Shown piece after piece: positions 24,546-34,415 of a stretch of 64,000 nucleotides of DNA. A program made the position numbers and the translations under genes. Source of the stretch: Streptomyces lincolnensis (GTDB lineage Bacteria; Actinomycetota; Actinomycetes; Streptomycetales; Streptomycetaceae); assembly GCF_021173675.1 (NCBI RefSeq), contig NZ_JAIHON010000001.1:620001-684000 (forward strand). Reading direction: 5' to 3'. Numbering within the stretch: position 1 is the stretch's first letter; every line of letters begins with the position of its first letter. The notes beneath the pieces are model-generated. The model did no database searches. It saw nothing but the letters and a program-made list of their open reading frames with translations, and had not been told where the DNA came from.

Positions 24546-25120
24546 CCGCGAGTGCCTTTCAGGCGAACCCCGAGGAGTTGCACGTGACGACCGGAGCCAC
24601 CGTCTGGCTCACGGGTCTGCCGAGTGCCGGCAAGACCACCATCGCGTACGAGCTGGCCGGCCGGCTGCGCGAGGAGGGCCATCTCGTCGAGGTGCTCGAC
24701 GGCGACGAGATCCGCGAGTTCATCTCGGCGGGCCTCGGCTTCAGCCGCGAGGACCGGCACACCAACGTGCAGCGCATCGGATTCGTCTCCGAGCTCCTCG
24801 CCCGCAACGGCGTCAAGGTGCTCGTCCCCGTGATCGCGCCCTACGCCGACAGCCGCGAGGCCGTCCGCAAGCGCCACCAGGAGGGCGGGACCGCCTACCT
24901 GGAGGTGCATGTGGCGACTCCGGTCGAGGTGTGCTCCGTACGCGATGTGAAGGGCCTCTACGCCAAGCAGGCCGCGGGCGAACTGTCCGGGCTGACCGGT
25001 GTGGACGACCCCTACGAGGAGCCCGAGTCACCCGACCTGCGCATCGAGTCCCAGGACCAGACCGTGCAGGAGTCCGCGGCCTCGGTGTACGCCCTGCTCA
25101 GCGAAAGGGGACTGGCATGA
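24542..25120 (+). CDS. cysC: Adenylylsulfate kinase
   Basis: A 192-residue kinase with a Walker A motif GLPSAGKTT, the family segment EVLDGDEIREFISAGLGFSREDR and the lid region ADSREAVRKRHQ. The motif RDVKGLYAKQAAGE is diagnostic for APS kinases. It phosphorylates APS on the 3'-hydroxyl to give PAPS. The start overlaps the cysH stop and its stop overlaps cysD (ATGA both times). Since CysH has the iron-sulfur signature of APS reductases, the PAPS made here may serve sulfotransferases as well as, or instead of, reduction. Confidence 0.95.
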   Translation: MTASAFQANPEELHVTTGATVWLTGLPSAGKTTIAYELAGRLREEGHLVEVLDGDEIREFISAGLGFSREDRHTNVQRIGFVSELLARNGVKVLVPVIAPYADSREAVRKRHQEGGTAYLEVHVATPVEVCSVRDVKGLYAKQAAGELSGLTGVDDPYEEPESPDLRIESQDQTVQESAASVYALLSERGLA

Positions 25121-26055
25121 CGACGACCGTGGCCACGACGGAGGAGGGCACGGACTCCCCGTACGCCCTGTCCCACCTGGACGCGCTGGAGTCCGAGGCG
25201 GTGCACATCTTCCGCGAGGTGGCGGGCGAGTTCGAGCGGCCGGTGATCCTGTTCTCCGGCGGCAAGGACTCCATCGTCATGCTGCACCTGGCGCTGAAGG
25301 CGTTCGCGCCCGCCGCGATCCCCTTCTCGCTGCTGCACGTCGACACCGGGCACAACTTTCCCGAGGTGCTGGAGTACCGGGACCGCACGGTCGCCAAGCA
25401 CGGACTGCGCCTGCATGTGGCCTCCGTCCAGGACTACATCGACCGCGGTGTGCTCAAGGAACGTCCCGACGGCACCCGCAACCCGCTCCAGACCCTGCCG
25501 CTGACGGAGAAGATCCAGGCGGAGCGGTTCGACGCGGTCTTCGGCGGCGGCCGCCGCGACGAGGAGAAGGCCCGCGCCAAGGAGCGGGTGTTCTCGCTGC
25601 GGGACGAGTTCTCCCAGTGGGACCCACGCCGCCAGCGCCCCGAGCTGTGGAACCTGTACAACGGCCGCCACGCCCCCGGCGAGCACGTGCGCGTCTTCCC
25701 GCTGTCCAACTGGACCGAGCTGGACGTGTGGCAGTACATCGCCCGCGAGGGCATCGAACTGCCGGAGATCTACTTCGCGCACGAGCGTGAGGTGTTCGCG
25801 CGGGCCGGCATGTGGCTGACCGCGGGCGAGTGGGGCGGGCCCAAGGACGGCGAGCGGGTCGAGAAGCGCCTGGTGCGCTACCGGACCGTCGGTGACATGT
25901 CCTGCACGGGTGCCGTGGACTCCGACGCCGTGACGCTGGAGCAGGTCATCACCGAGATCGCCGCCTCCCGGCTGACCGAGCGCGGCGCCACCCGCGCCGA
26001 CGACAAGATGTCCGAGGCCGCGATGGAAGACCGCAAGCGCGAGGGGTACTTCTAG
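25117..26055 (+). CDS. cysD: Sulfate adenylyltransferase small subunit
   Basis: A 312-residue ATP-pyrophosphatase-fold protein with the PP-loop LFSGGKDSIVML, HVDTGHNFPEVLEYRD, and FGGGRRDEEKARAKERVFS, all characteristic of CysD. It forms the ATP sulfurylase heterodimer with the GTPase CysN encoded 2 bp downstream, activating sulfate to APS. The start overlaps the cysC stop. Length is normal for the family (about 300 residues). Confidence 0.97.
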   Translation: MTTTVATTEEGTDSPYALSHLDALESEAVHIFREVAGEFERPVILFSGGKDSIVMLHLALKAFAPAAIPFSLLHVDTGHNFPEVLEYRDRTVAKHGLRLHVASVQDYIDRGVLKERPDGTRNPLQTLPLTEKIQAERFDAVFGGGRRDEEKARAKERVFSLRDEFSQWDPRRQRPELWNLYNGRHAPGEHVRVFPLSNWTELDVWQYIAREGIELPEIYFAHEREVFARAGMWLTAGEWGGPKDGERVEKRLVRYRTVGDMSCTGAVDSDAVTLEQVITEIAASRLTERGATRADDKMSEAAMEDRKREGYF

Positions 26056-26057
26056 CC

Positions 26058-27386
26058 ATGACCACGACCACGGAACTCACCGAGACGACCCTGCTGCGTT
26101 TCGCGACCGCCGGTTCGGTCGACGACGGCAAGTCGACCCTCGTCGGACGGCTGCTGCACGACTCCAAGTCGATCCTCACCGACCAGCTGGAGGCCGTCGA
26201 GCGCGCCTCCGCCGGCCGCGGCGCCGAGGGCCCGGACCTCGCGCTGCTCACCGACGGCCTGCGGGCCGAGCGGGAGCAGGGCATCACCATCGACGTGGCC
26301 TACCGCTACTTCGCCACGCCCAAGCGCCGGTTCATCCTCGCCGACACGCCCGGTCACGTGCAGTACACCCGCAACATGGTGACGGGTGCCTCCACGGCCG
26401 AGCTGACGGTGATCCTCATCGACGCCCGCAACGGCGTCGTGGAGCAGACCCGCCGGCACGCCGCCCTGGCCGCGCTGCTGCGTGTCCCGCACGTCGTCCT
26501 CGCCGTCAACAAGATGGACCTGGTCGACTACCAGGAGTCCGTCTTCGCCGCGATCGCCGAGGAGTTCACGGCGTACGCGCTGGAGCTGGGCGTCCCGGAG
26601 GTCACCGCGATCCCGATCTCGGCGCTGGCCGGCGACAACGTGGTGGACGCCTCGGCGAACATGGACTGGTACGGCGGTCCGACCGTCCTGGAGCACCTGG
26701 AGACGGTCCCGGTCGCCCACGACCTGAGCCACTGCCACGCCCGCCTCCCCGTGCAGTACGTGATCCGCCCGCAGACCGCCGAGCACCCCGACTACCGGGG
26801 CTACGCCGGTCAGATCGCGGCCGGTTCCTTCCGCGTCGGCGAGCAGGTCACCGTGCTGCCCTCGGGCCGCTCCACCAAGATCTCCGGCATCGACCTGCTA
26901 GGCGAGCCGGTCGACGTCGCCTGGACCACCCAGTCGGTCACCCTCCTGCTGGAGGACGACATCGACATCTCGCGCGGCGACCTGATCGTGCCCAGCAAGG
27001 ACGCGCCGCCGACCACGCAGGACATCGAGGCGACGGTGTGCCATGTCGCCGACGCCCCGCTCACCGTCGGCCACCGCGTGCTGCTCAAGCACGGCACCCG
27101 CACGGTGAAGGCGATCGTCAAGGACATCCCGTCCCGGCTGACCCTCTCCGACCTGTCCCTGCACCCGCATCCGGGACAGCTCGTCGCCAACGACATCGGC
27201 CGGGTGAAGATCCGCACCGCCGAGCCGCTGCCGGTCGACTCCTACGCCGACTCGCGCCGCACCGGCTCCTTCATCCTGATCGACCCCAGCGACGGCACCA
27301 CGCTCACCGCGGGCATGGTCGGCGAGTCGTTCGCCTCCCCGGAGCCCGTCAAGGACGAGTCCGAGGACGACGGGTGGGACTTCTGA
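26058..27386 (+). CDS. cysN: Sulfate adenylyltransferase large subunit (GTPase)
   Basis: A 442-residue EF-Tu-like GTPase. G motifs: GSVDDGKSTLVGRLL (G1), EREQGITIDVAYRYF (G2), ADTPGHVQYTRNMVTGAS (G3) and AVNKMDLVDY (G4). Unlike the CysNC fusions of some actinobacteria, the protein ends after the beta-barrel domains, and APS kinase is the separate cysC gene. GTP hydrolysis drives APS formation by CysD. It is followed after one base by a small ORF that may be a leader for the transporter genes. Confidence 0.96.
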   Translation: MTTTTELTETTLLRFATAGSVDDGKSTLVGRLLHDSKSILTDQLEAVERASAGRGAEGPDLALLTDGLRAEREQGITIDVAYRYFATPKRRFILADTPGHVQYTRNMVTGASTAELTVILIDARNGVVEQTRRHAALAALLRVPHVVLAVNKMDLVDYQESVFAAIAEEFTAYALELGVPEVTAIPISALAGDNVVDASANMDWYGGPTVLEHLETVPVAHDLSHCHARLPVQYVIRPQTAEHPDYRGYAGQIAAGSFRVGEQVTVLPSGRSTKISGIDLLGEPVDVAWTTQSVTLLLEDDIDISRGDLIVPSKDAPPTTQDIEATVCHVADAPLTVGHRVLLKHGTRTVKAIVKDIPSRLTLSDLSLHPHPGQLVANDIGRVKIRTAEPLPVDSYADSRRTGSFILIDPSDGTTLTAGMVGESFASPEPVKDESEDDGWDF

Positions 27387-27387
27387 C

Positions 27388-27492
27388 ATGAACTCCACCG
27401 ACTACTACTCCACGTTCGCGAAGGAGGGCGGCCGCGTCGGCAGCGGTGCTCTCGGCAGCGGGCAGGGCGGAGTGGCGCGATGTGCGTGCTGA
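27388..27492 (+). CDS. Small ORF ending in Cys codons between cysN and the transporter
   Basis: A 34-codon ORF starting one base after the cysN stop (MNSTDYYSTFAKEGG onward) and ending VARCAC, so two of its last three sense codons are Cys. The following 117 bp up to the substrate-binding protein gene holds no other good candidate. It does not match the leader family signature seen upstream of cysI. It could be a second cysteine-sensing leader or a non-functional read-through remnant. No homologue is recognised. Confidence 0.35.
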   Translation: MNSTDYYSTFAKEGGRVGSGALGSGQGGVARCAC

Positions 27493-27608
27493 CGTACGCG
27501 CACCGCTCGCGCGCCCTCACCCCCCACAGCCGTAGACGCAGACCTGCCGACCTCCCGGCCACGACCTGAGACACCGTGACCGCCGGGCCTCCGAGAGGAA
27601 CACCTCCC

Positions 27609-28712
27609 GTGCCTGCCAAACCCGCTCTTCGCCGCACCTTCGCGGTCATAGCCGCGCTCCCGCTCCTCACCCTGGCCGCCTGCGGCTACGGCTCCCAGGC
27701 GAAGGACGACGACACCGTCAAGGTCGCCGCCGGGGCGAAGAAGATCGACGGGCTGGACTCCGTCCGCATCGGCTACTTCGGCAACCTGACGCACGGGACC
27801 GCGCTGGTCGGTGCGAACAAGGGCTTCTTCCAGAAGGAGCTGGGGGCCACCAAGGCCGCGTACCAGATCTTCAACGCGGGCCCCTCCGAGATCGAGGCCC
27901 TCAACTCCGACTCCATCGACATCGGATGGATCGGCCCCTCCCCCGCGATCAACGGCTACACCGCGTCCCAGGGCAAGAACCTGAAGATCATCGGCGGTTC
28001 CGCCTCGGGCGGTGTGAAGCTCGTGGTCAACCCGGAGAAGATCAAGTCCCTCAAGGACGTCAAGGGCAAGAAGATCGCCACCCCGCAGCTCGGCAACACG
28101 CAGGACGTGGCGTTCCTCAACTGGATCGCGGAGCAGGGCTGGAAGGTCGACGCGGACAGCGGAAAGGGCGACGTCTCGGTGATCCGCACCGAGAACTCGG
28201 TCGTCCCGGACGCCTACAAGTCCGACTCCATCGACGGCGCCTGGGTGCCCGAACCGACCGCGTCCAAGCTGGTCGCCGAAGGCGCGAAGGTGCTGCTGGA
28301 CGAGGCCGACCTGTGGCCGGACAAGAAGTTCGTGATCACGAACATCATCGTGCGGCAGGACTTCCTCAAGAAGCACCCCAAGGCGGTCGAGGCGGTGCTG
28401 AAGGCCTCGGTCGAGGCCAACAAGTGGATCAACGCCAACCCGGACCAGGCGAAGGCCGCGGCGAACGCGCAGCTGGAGGCCGACTCGGGCAAGGCGCTGC
28501 CGGCCAAGGTCCTGGACCCGGCCTGGAAGTCCATCCAGTTCACGAACGACCCGCTGGCCTCCACCCTCAACACCGAGGCGGAGCACGCGGTGAAGGCGGG
28601 CCTGCTGAAGAAGCCCGACCTCAAGGGCATCTACGACCTCACCCTGCTCAACAAGGTCCTCAAGGCCGAGGGTGGGAACACGGTCGACGACGCCGGTCTC
28701 GGCACGAGCTGA
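27609..28712 (+). CDS. Aliphatic sulfonate-type ABC transporter substrate-binding lipoprotein
   Basis: A 367-residue lipoprotein: basic N-terminus, hydrophobic stretch and lipobox LTLAACGYGS, so the mature protein starts at the Cys. The body matches the SsuA/TauA/NrtA family: VRIGYFGNLTHGTALVGANKGFF, FNAGPSEIEALNSDSIDIGWIGPSPAINGY, and GAWVPEPTASKLV. The GTG at 27609 is used because it begins just before the signal sequence, with GAGAGG upstream; an in-frame GTG at 27576 is less likely. The sulfur operon context favours organosulfonates or a related sulfur compound as ligand. Confidence 0.92.
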   Translation: MPAKPALRRTFAVIAALPLLTLAACGYGSQAKDDDTVKVAAGAKKIDGLDSVRIGYFGNLTHGTALVGANKGFFQKELGATKAAYQIFNAGPSEIEALNSDSIDIGWIGPSPAINGYTASQGKNLKIIGGSASGGVKLVVNPEKIKSLKDVKGKKIATPQLGNTQDVAFLNWIAEQGWKVDADSGKGDVSVIRTENSVVPDAYKSDSIDGAWVPEPTASKLVAEGAKVLLDEADLWPDKKFVITNIIVRQDFLKKHPKAVEAVLKASVEANKWINANPDQAKAAANAQLEADSGKALPAKVLDPAWKSIQFTNDPLASTLNTEAEHAVKAGLLKKPDLKGIYDLTLLNKVLKAEGGNTVDDAGLGTS

Positions 28713-28748
28713 TTCGAAGACCCGATGACTTCCCAGGAGGTGACGACC

Positions 28749-29537
28749 ATGGCCACGACGTTCGCCAAGGCCGCCGACGACACCGTCGCGGTCACCCATG
28801 CCGCCCGGATCGAGCACGTCTCGAAGTCGTTCGCGGGCCCCGCCGGGCAACAGCTCGTGCTGGACGACATCACCATCGATGTCGCGCCCGGCGAGTTCGT
28901 CACCCTCCTGGGGGCCTCGGGCTGCGGCAAGTCCACCCTGCTGAACCTGGTGGCGGGGCTCGACAAGCCCACCGCCGGTGCCATCACGACGGACGGCCGC
29001 CCCGCCCTGATGTTCCAGGAGCACGCCCTCTTCCCGTGGCTGACCGCGGGCAAGAACATCGAACTCGCCCTCAAGCTCAGGGGAGTTCCGAAGAACGAGC
29101 GCCGCGACAAGGCCGACGCCCTGCTCGAACTCGTCCGGCTCAAGGGCGCGTACGGCAAGCGGGTGCACGAGCTGTCCGGCGGTATGCGCCAGCGCGTCGC
29201 GCTGGCCCGCGCGCTCGCGCAGGAGAGCAAGCTGCTGCTGATGGACGAGCCCTTCGCGGCGCTCGACGCCATCACCCGTGACGTGCTGCACGACGAGCTG
29301 ACCCGGCTGTGGGAGGAGACGGGGCTCTCCGTCCTCTTCGTCACGCACAACGTGCGCGAGGCCGTGCGGCTCGCGCAGCGCGTCATCCTGCTGTCCTCCC
29401 GGCCCGGCCGGATCGCGCGCGAGTGGACGGTCGACATCCCGCAGCCGCGCCGTATCGAGGACGCGCCCGTGGCGGAACTGTCCGTCGAGATCACCGAAGT
29501 ACTGCGTGGGGAGATCCGCCGACATGGCCAGCACTGA
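28749..29537 (+). CDS. Sulfonate-type ABC transporter ATP-binding protein
   Basis: A 262-residue ABC ATPase with Walker A GASGCGKSTLLNLV, Q-loop FQEHALFPW, signature HELSGGMRQRVALARAL, Walker B LLLMDEPFAALD and the switch His in FVTHNVREAV. It is of the SsuB/TauB group. The ATG after AGGAGGTGACGACC was chosen over an upstream in-frame ATG at 28725. The 3' end overlaps the permease start by 14 bp, so the two are co-translated. Confidence 0.94.
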   Translation: MATTFAKAADDTVAVTHAARIEHVSKSFAGPAGQQLVLDDITIDVAPGEFVTLLGASGCGKSTLLNLVAGLDKPTAGAITTDGRPALMFQEHALFPWLTAGKNIELALKLRGVPKNERRDKADALLELVRLKGAYGKRVHELSGGMRQRVALARALAQESKLLLMDEPFAALDAITRDVLHDELTRLWEETGLSVLFVTHNVREAVRLAQRVILLSSRPGRIAREWTVDIPQPRRIEDAPVAELSVEITEVLRGEIRRHGQH

Positions 29538-30408
29538 GACCGGCACGAAGGAGGACTCCGGCAGCATCGAGGCGGGCCTCGACGCGCTGGAGAGCCAGGT
29601 CGCCGGCCGGCCTCCGTTCCGGCAGACCTTCCGCGAGAAGATCCTGCCGCCGATCATCGCGATCGCCGTGGTCCTGGTGGTCTGGCAGGGACTGATCTCC
29701 CTGAAGATCGTCGACGACCCGACGAAGCTGCCCTCCCCCGGCGCGGTGTGGGCCGAGGTGGAGGACGCCTGGCTGAAGGGCACGCTGCTCGACTACATCT
29801 GGACGAGCGTCTCGCGGGGCCTGTTCGGCTTCGCGCTCGCGCTGCTCATCGGCACGCCGCTCGGCCTGATCGTGGCCCGGGTGAAGTTCGTGCGCGCGGC
29901 GATCGGCCCGATCCTGTCCGGCCTCCAGTCGCTGCCGTCGGTGGCCTGGGTGCCGGCCGCCGTGATCTGGCTCGGTCTGCGGCCCGAGATGATGTACGCG
30001 GTCATCCTGCTCGGCGCGGTGCCCTCGATCGCCAACGGCCTGGTGTCCGGCGTGGACCAGGTGCCGCCGCTGTTCCTGCGTGCGGGGCGGACACTGGGGG
30101 CCACGGGCTTCCAGGGCATCCGGCACATCGTGATGCCGGCCGCGCTGCCCGGCTATGTGGCCGGTCTGAAGCAGGGCTGGGCGTTCTCCTGGCGCTCGCT
30201 GATGGCCGCGGAGATCATCGCGAAGGCGCCCGACCTGGGCGTGGGCCTCGGCCAGCTTCTTGAGGTGGGCCGCACCAACAGCAGCATGGCGACGGTCTTC
30301 CTCGCCATCCTGCTCATCCTGTTCGTCGGTATCGCCATCGACCTGCTGATCTTCAGTCCGCTGGAGCGGTGGGTGCTGCGCAGCCGCGGTCTGCTGGTGA
30401 AGAGCTGA
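29524..30408 (+). CDS. Sulfonate-type ABC transporter permease
   Basis: A 294-residue permease of the SsuC/TauC family. After a 45-residue hydrophilic N-terminus it has six membrane helices, the first being PPIIAIAVVLVVWQGLI, and the ATPase-contact EAA-like loop LFLRAGRTLGATGFQGIRHIVMPAALPGYVAG. The start MASTETGT overlaps the ATPase gene end. It would form the channel for the ligand bound by the lipoprotein two genes upstream. Confidence 0.94.
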   Translation: MASTETGTKEDSGSIEAGLDALESQVAGRPPFRQTFREKILPPIIAIAVVLVVWQGLISLKIVDDPTKLPSPGAVWAEVEDAWLKGTLLDYIWTSVSRGLFGFALALLIGTPLGLIVARVKFVRAAIGPILSGLQSLPSVAWVPAAVIWLGLRPEMMYAVILLGAVPSIANGLVSGVDQVPPLFLRAGRTLGATGFQGIRHIVMPAALPGYVAGLKQGWAFSWRSLMAAEIIAKAPDLGVGLGQLLEVGRTNSSMATVFLAILLILFVGIAIDLLIFSPLERWVLRSRGLLVKS

Positions 30409-30413
30409 GACAC

Positions 30414-31154
30414 ATGGTGAACAAGCCCGTCCTCCTGGTCATCGCCCACGGCAGCCGCGACCCGCGGCACGCCGCGACGGTGCACGCCCTCGTCCGCCGG
30501 GTGCGCTCCCTGCGCCCCGACGTACGGGTGGAGACGGGCTTCCTGGACTTCAACATCCCGTCGGTGCAAGGGGTGTTGGAGTCCCTGGCGGCGGAGGGCG
30601 TCCGGGACGTCGTGGCGCTCCCGCTGCTCCTGACCCGCGCGTTCCACGCGAAGGCGGACATCCCCGCGGTCCTGCGGGACGCGCCGCCGCAGCTGAGGAT
30701 CCGGCAGGCGGAGGTGCTCGGCCCCTCGCCGTTGCTGCTCGCCGCCCTCGAACGGCGGTTGTACGAGGCGGGGTTGACCCCCGCCGACAAGTCCTCGACC
30801 GGGGTCGTGCTGGCCTCGGCGGGGTCCACCGACCCGGAGGCGATCGCAGTGATCGCTGACATCGCGCGGGAGTGGCGGCACACCGGTTGGTGCGCCGTGC
30901 GGCCTGCGTTCGCCTCCGCCGCCCTTCCCCGCACCGAGGACGCGGTACGGGAACTGCGCGCCCTGGGCTGCGCGAAGATCGCCGTCGCGCCGTACGTCCT
31001 CGCCCCCGGCTTCCTGCCGGACCGCATCGCGCGGGGCGCGGCGGAGGCGGACGTCCTCGCGGACGTGCTGGGGCCGGCGCCGGAGGTGGCGCGGGTGCTG
31101 GTGCAACGGTACGAGGCGGCGCGCAGGCCGGTGCTGGCGGCTGTGGGGGCCTGA
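30414..31154 (+). CDS. Sirohydrochlorin chelatase (CbiX/SirB-like)
   Basis: A 246-residue protein of the CbiX/SirB family with two homologous halves. The metal- and tetrapyrrole-binding His appears early in LLVIAHGSRDPRH, with a second at LLTRAFHAKADIP; VAPYVLAPGFLPDRIARGA marks the second half. It inserts Fe2+ (siroheme) or Co2+ (cobalamin) into sirohydrochlorin. Lying in the sulfate operon five bases after the transporter permease, iron insertion for the sulfite reductase siroheme is the natural reading. It ends 18 bp from a convergent regulator gene. Confidence 0.92.
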   Translation: MVNKPVLLVIAHGSRDPRHAATVHALVRRVRSLRPDVRVETGFLDFNIPSVQGVLESLAAEGVRDVVALPLLLTRAFHAKADIPAVLRDAPPQLRIRQAEVLGPSPLLLAALERRLYEAGLTPADKSSTGVVLASAGSTDPEAIAVIADIAREWRHTGWCAVRPAFASAALPRTEDAVRELRALGCAKIAVAPYVLAPGFLPDRIARGAAEADVLADVLGPAPEVARVLVQRYEAARRPVLAAVGA

Positions 31155-31172
31155 TACGCGCAACTGCCCGGC

Positions 31173-32156
31173 CTAACGGCACAGTTCGTCGCCGAGCCGC
31201 GTACGCGCGTACCGCACCACCCGCCCACTCCGCGTGCGGCTGAGCAGTCCCGCGTCGTAGAGGACCGCGAGGTGTTGGCTGATCGCGCCCGGGGTGACGT
31301 CGAGGCGGTGGGCGAGTTCCGTGGTGGAGGCGGGTTCGGTCAGGAGCAGCAGGAGACGGGCCCGGGGGCGGCCGAGGAGGCGGGCGAGGGCGTCGTCGGT
31401 GACCGGGGGCGGGGTCTCGGAGAGCGTGGCGCGGCCGCGGGCGGGATACATGAGCACCGGGGGCAGTGACGGGTCGATCAGCGGCTGGGCGCCCCGGGCG
31501 AACAGGGTCGGCAGCAGCACCAGGCCCCGCCCGTCGATGCTCACGTCGGCCCAGGGGGCCGGTCGCACGAAGTCCCGGGTGGACAGGCGTAGTTCGCTGC
31601 CCGTCCAGGTCAGCCGTTCGTCGAGGCCGGGCAGCAGCGCACCGGCGCCCCGCTCCGCCAGCACCTGTCCGCGATGGGCGATGTCGGCCTCCAGGATGCT
31701 CTGCACCCGCGGCCACCAGTCGGCGGCCAGGCAGGTGTGCCAGTAGGCGTCGACGGCGTCCGCGATCCGGGCGAGGAACGCGTCCGGCGCGGTGAGACCG
31801 CGGGCGACGACGGGCGGCAGCTCCGCCTCGGTCCGGTAGGTGGCGCGGAAGCCCGCGACGACGATCTCCGGCGGGGTGCGGCGGAGCCGGTCCAGTTCGT
31901 CGGCGAAGGAGGGGCGGGCGCGTTCCGGGCGCGGGGTGAGGAAGTCCGGGACCCACAGCCAGGGCGCGGCGAGGACGGTGAGCACCTCGCGGTCGAGGCT
32001 GTCGAGACGGGGGCGGATCCGGCGCAGCCACGGCCGGTGATGGGGGTAGCGGGCCGGGTCGCGCAGGGAGCGCAGGGAGAACACCGCCTCCTGCAGCGGG
32101 GAGTACGCGAAGGAGGTGGTCGCCAGGTCGCCGACGGCGAAACGGAACTCGATCAT
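31173..32156 (-). CDS. ArsR-like winged-helix regulator with DUF5937-type N-terminus
   Basis: A 327-residue protein. The long N-terminal domain (MIEFRFAVGDLATTSFAYSP, then LQEAVFSLRSLRDPARYPHHRPWL) matches the DUF5937 group of Streptomyces regulators. The C-terminus is an ArsR-type winged helix: RLLLLLTEPASTTELAHRLDVTPGAISQHLAVLYDAGLLSRTRSGRVVRYART. The ATG chosen is the family start; the frame extends to 32333 into the promoter of the divergent MFS gene. The short 55-bp gap with a dyad overlapping the start suggests it represses itself and the divergent pump. Confidence 0.9.
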   Translation of the reverse strand: MIEFRFAVGDLATTSFAYSPLQEAVFSLRSLRDPARYPHHRPWLRRIRPRLDSLDREVLTVLAAPWLWVPDFLTPRPERARPSFADELDRLRRTPPEIVVAGFRATYRTEAELPPVVARGLTAPDAFLARIADAVDAYWHTCLAADWWPRVQSILEADIAHRGQVLAERGAGALLPGLDERLTWTGSELRLSTRDFVRPAPWADVSIDGRGLVLLPTLFARGAQPLIDPSLPPVLMYPARGRATLSETPPPVTDDALARLLGRPRARLLLLLTEPASTTELAHRLDVTPGAISQHLAVLYDAGLLSRTRSGRVVRYARTRLGDELCR

Positions 32157-32178
32157 TGAGTCCCAGACTAAATCAATG
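32154..32178. promoter_or_regulatory. Candidate operator between regulator and MFS pump
   Basis: Inverted repeat CATTGA-N13-TCAATG overlapping the regulator's start codon and lying 33 bp before the MFS start. The dimension is right for a winged-helix dimer. No binding data are available. Confidence 0.45.
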
Positions 32179-32211
32179 CCGGTGGCTCCGGACTGCGGAT
32201 TGGCTGTCCGC

Positions 32212-33492
32212 ATGACCACGACACCCACCACGTCTCCCCGGTCGCCGCGGGCCACCCGCGCCGCCGGCCTCCTCCCCGCCGACCCCGGCCTGCGCCGCGC
32301 GACCCTGCTGACGGTCCTCAACTCCCTGGGCAACGGCCTCTACTTCCCGCTGGGCGCCCTGTACTTCACCCGGATCGTCGGTCTCGACGCGACCTCGGTC
32401 GGGCTCGGGATGACGGTCGCGGGGCTGGTCGGCGTGGCGGCGGGGGTGCCGGCCGGGCGGGCCGCGGACCGGTGGGGCGCCCGGCAGACGGGTGCGGTGC
32501 TGTGGGCGGGGACCGGGTTCGCGACGGCCGCGTACACGCTGGTGCATTCCTACGCCGGGTTCCTCGTCGCGGTGGTCTGCGCGACCGGGCTCCAGATGGC
32601 GAGCCGCGGGGTGCAGGGCGCGATCTACGCGGACGTGCTGCCCGCGGCGACCCGGGTGGAGGCGCGCGCGTATCTGCGGATGGTGACGAACGTCGGCATG
32701 GCCGTGGGTGGGGTGTTCGGCGCGATCGCGCTCCAACTCGACTCGCGGGGCGCCTATGTGACGGTCATTCTGGTCAACTCGGTGTCCTTCCTGGCGCCCG
32801 CCCTGCTGGTACGGCGGCTGCCGCTGGCACCGCACGCCGTGGAGCGGGCGTCGGCCGCCGCACCGGCCGAGGGCGGTCCGTGGCGCGCGGTGCGGGACCT
32901 GCCGTACCTCTCGGTGACCGTGCTGAACGCCGTCCTGGTCGTGCAGTACACGATGGCCGAGGTCGGTCTGCCGCTGTGGATCGTGGAACGGACCGAGGCG
33001 CCGCGCTGGACGGCGGCCCTGCTGATGATCGTGAACTGTGTGCTGGTGGCCGTGCTCCAGGTGCGGGTGGCCCGGCGCGCCTCCCAGGTGCCGTCGGCGG
33101 TACGGGCGATGGGCTGGTCCGGGCTGCTGCTGGCGGCGGCCTGCGCGGTGTACGCGGTGTCGGCGGGCCTCTCCCCCGTGTGGGCGGTGCTCGCACTGAC
33201 CGTCGGCGCGATCGTGCAGGTCCTCGCGGAGGTGCTGTCCGCGGCCGGCGGCTGGACCCTCGGCTACGAGCTCGCCGACGCCCGCGCGCACGGGGTGTAC
33301 CAGGGGGTGTTCGGCGCGGGCATGTCCGCGGGCATGATGGCGGGCCCGGCGCTCGTCACGGTGACGGCGATCCAGCACGGGGCGGTGGGCTGGGCGGTGC
33401 TCGGCGTGCTGTTCGCGGCGGCCGGCCTCGCGGTGGGCCCGGCGGTGCGGTGGGCCGGGCGGGGTGGGGAATGGCGGGGCGAACCGGCCTGA
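32212..33492 (+). CDS. MFS transporter
   Basis: A 426-residue, twelve-helix major facilitator. The helix 2-3 loop has the family motif GRAADRWGARQTG (RxADRxGxR), and helix 1 carries LTVLNSLGNGLYFPLGALYFTRIVG. Three later segments are AVGGVFGAIALQL, LWIVERTEAPRWTAALLMIVNCVL and GVYQGVFGAGMSAGMMAGPAL. The start MTTTPTTS lies just after the shared operator region with the divergent ArsR-like gene, which likely controls it. It is probably a drug or metabolite proton antiporter; the substrate is unknown. Confidence 0.92.
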   Translation: MTTTPTTSPRSPRATRAAGLLPADPGLRRATLLTVLNSLGNGLYFPLGALYFTRIVGLDATSVGLGMTVAGLVGVAAGVPAGRAADRWGARQTGAVLWAGTGFATAAYTLVHSYAGFLVAVVCATGLQMASRGVQGAIYADVLPAATRVEARAYLRMVTNVGMAVGGVFGAIALQLDSRGAYVTVILVNSVSFLAPALLVRRLPLAPHAVERASAAAPAEGGPWRAVRDLPYLSVTVLNAVLVVQYTMAEVGLPLWIVERTEAPRWTAALLMIVNCVLVAVLQVRVARRASQVPSAVRAMGWSGLLLAAACAVYAVSAGLSPVWAVLALTVGAIVQVLAEVLSAAGGWTLGYELADARAHGVYQGVFGAGMSAGMMAGPALVTVTAIQHGAVGWAVLGVLFAAAGLAVGPAVRWAGRGGEWRGEPA

Positions 33493-33539
33493 CACCCGGG
33501 GTTGACCTTGCCCCCGGGGCAGGGTCGAGCCTCCTCGCC

Positions 33540-34415
<876 letters not shown>

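Noticed and set aside
27480..27569. A 29-codon ORF (MCVLTYAHRS onward) before the transporter genes
   Set aside because: Cys is only at position 2 and it lacks the leader signature; overlaps a slightly better candidate. Kept out for lack of support.
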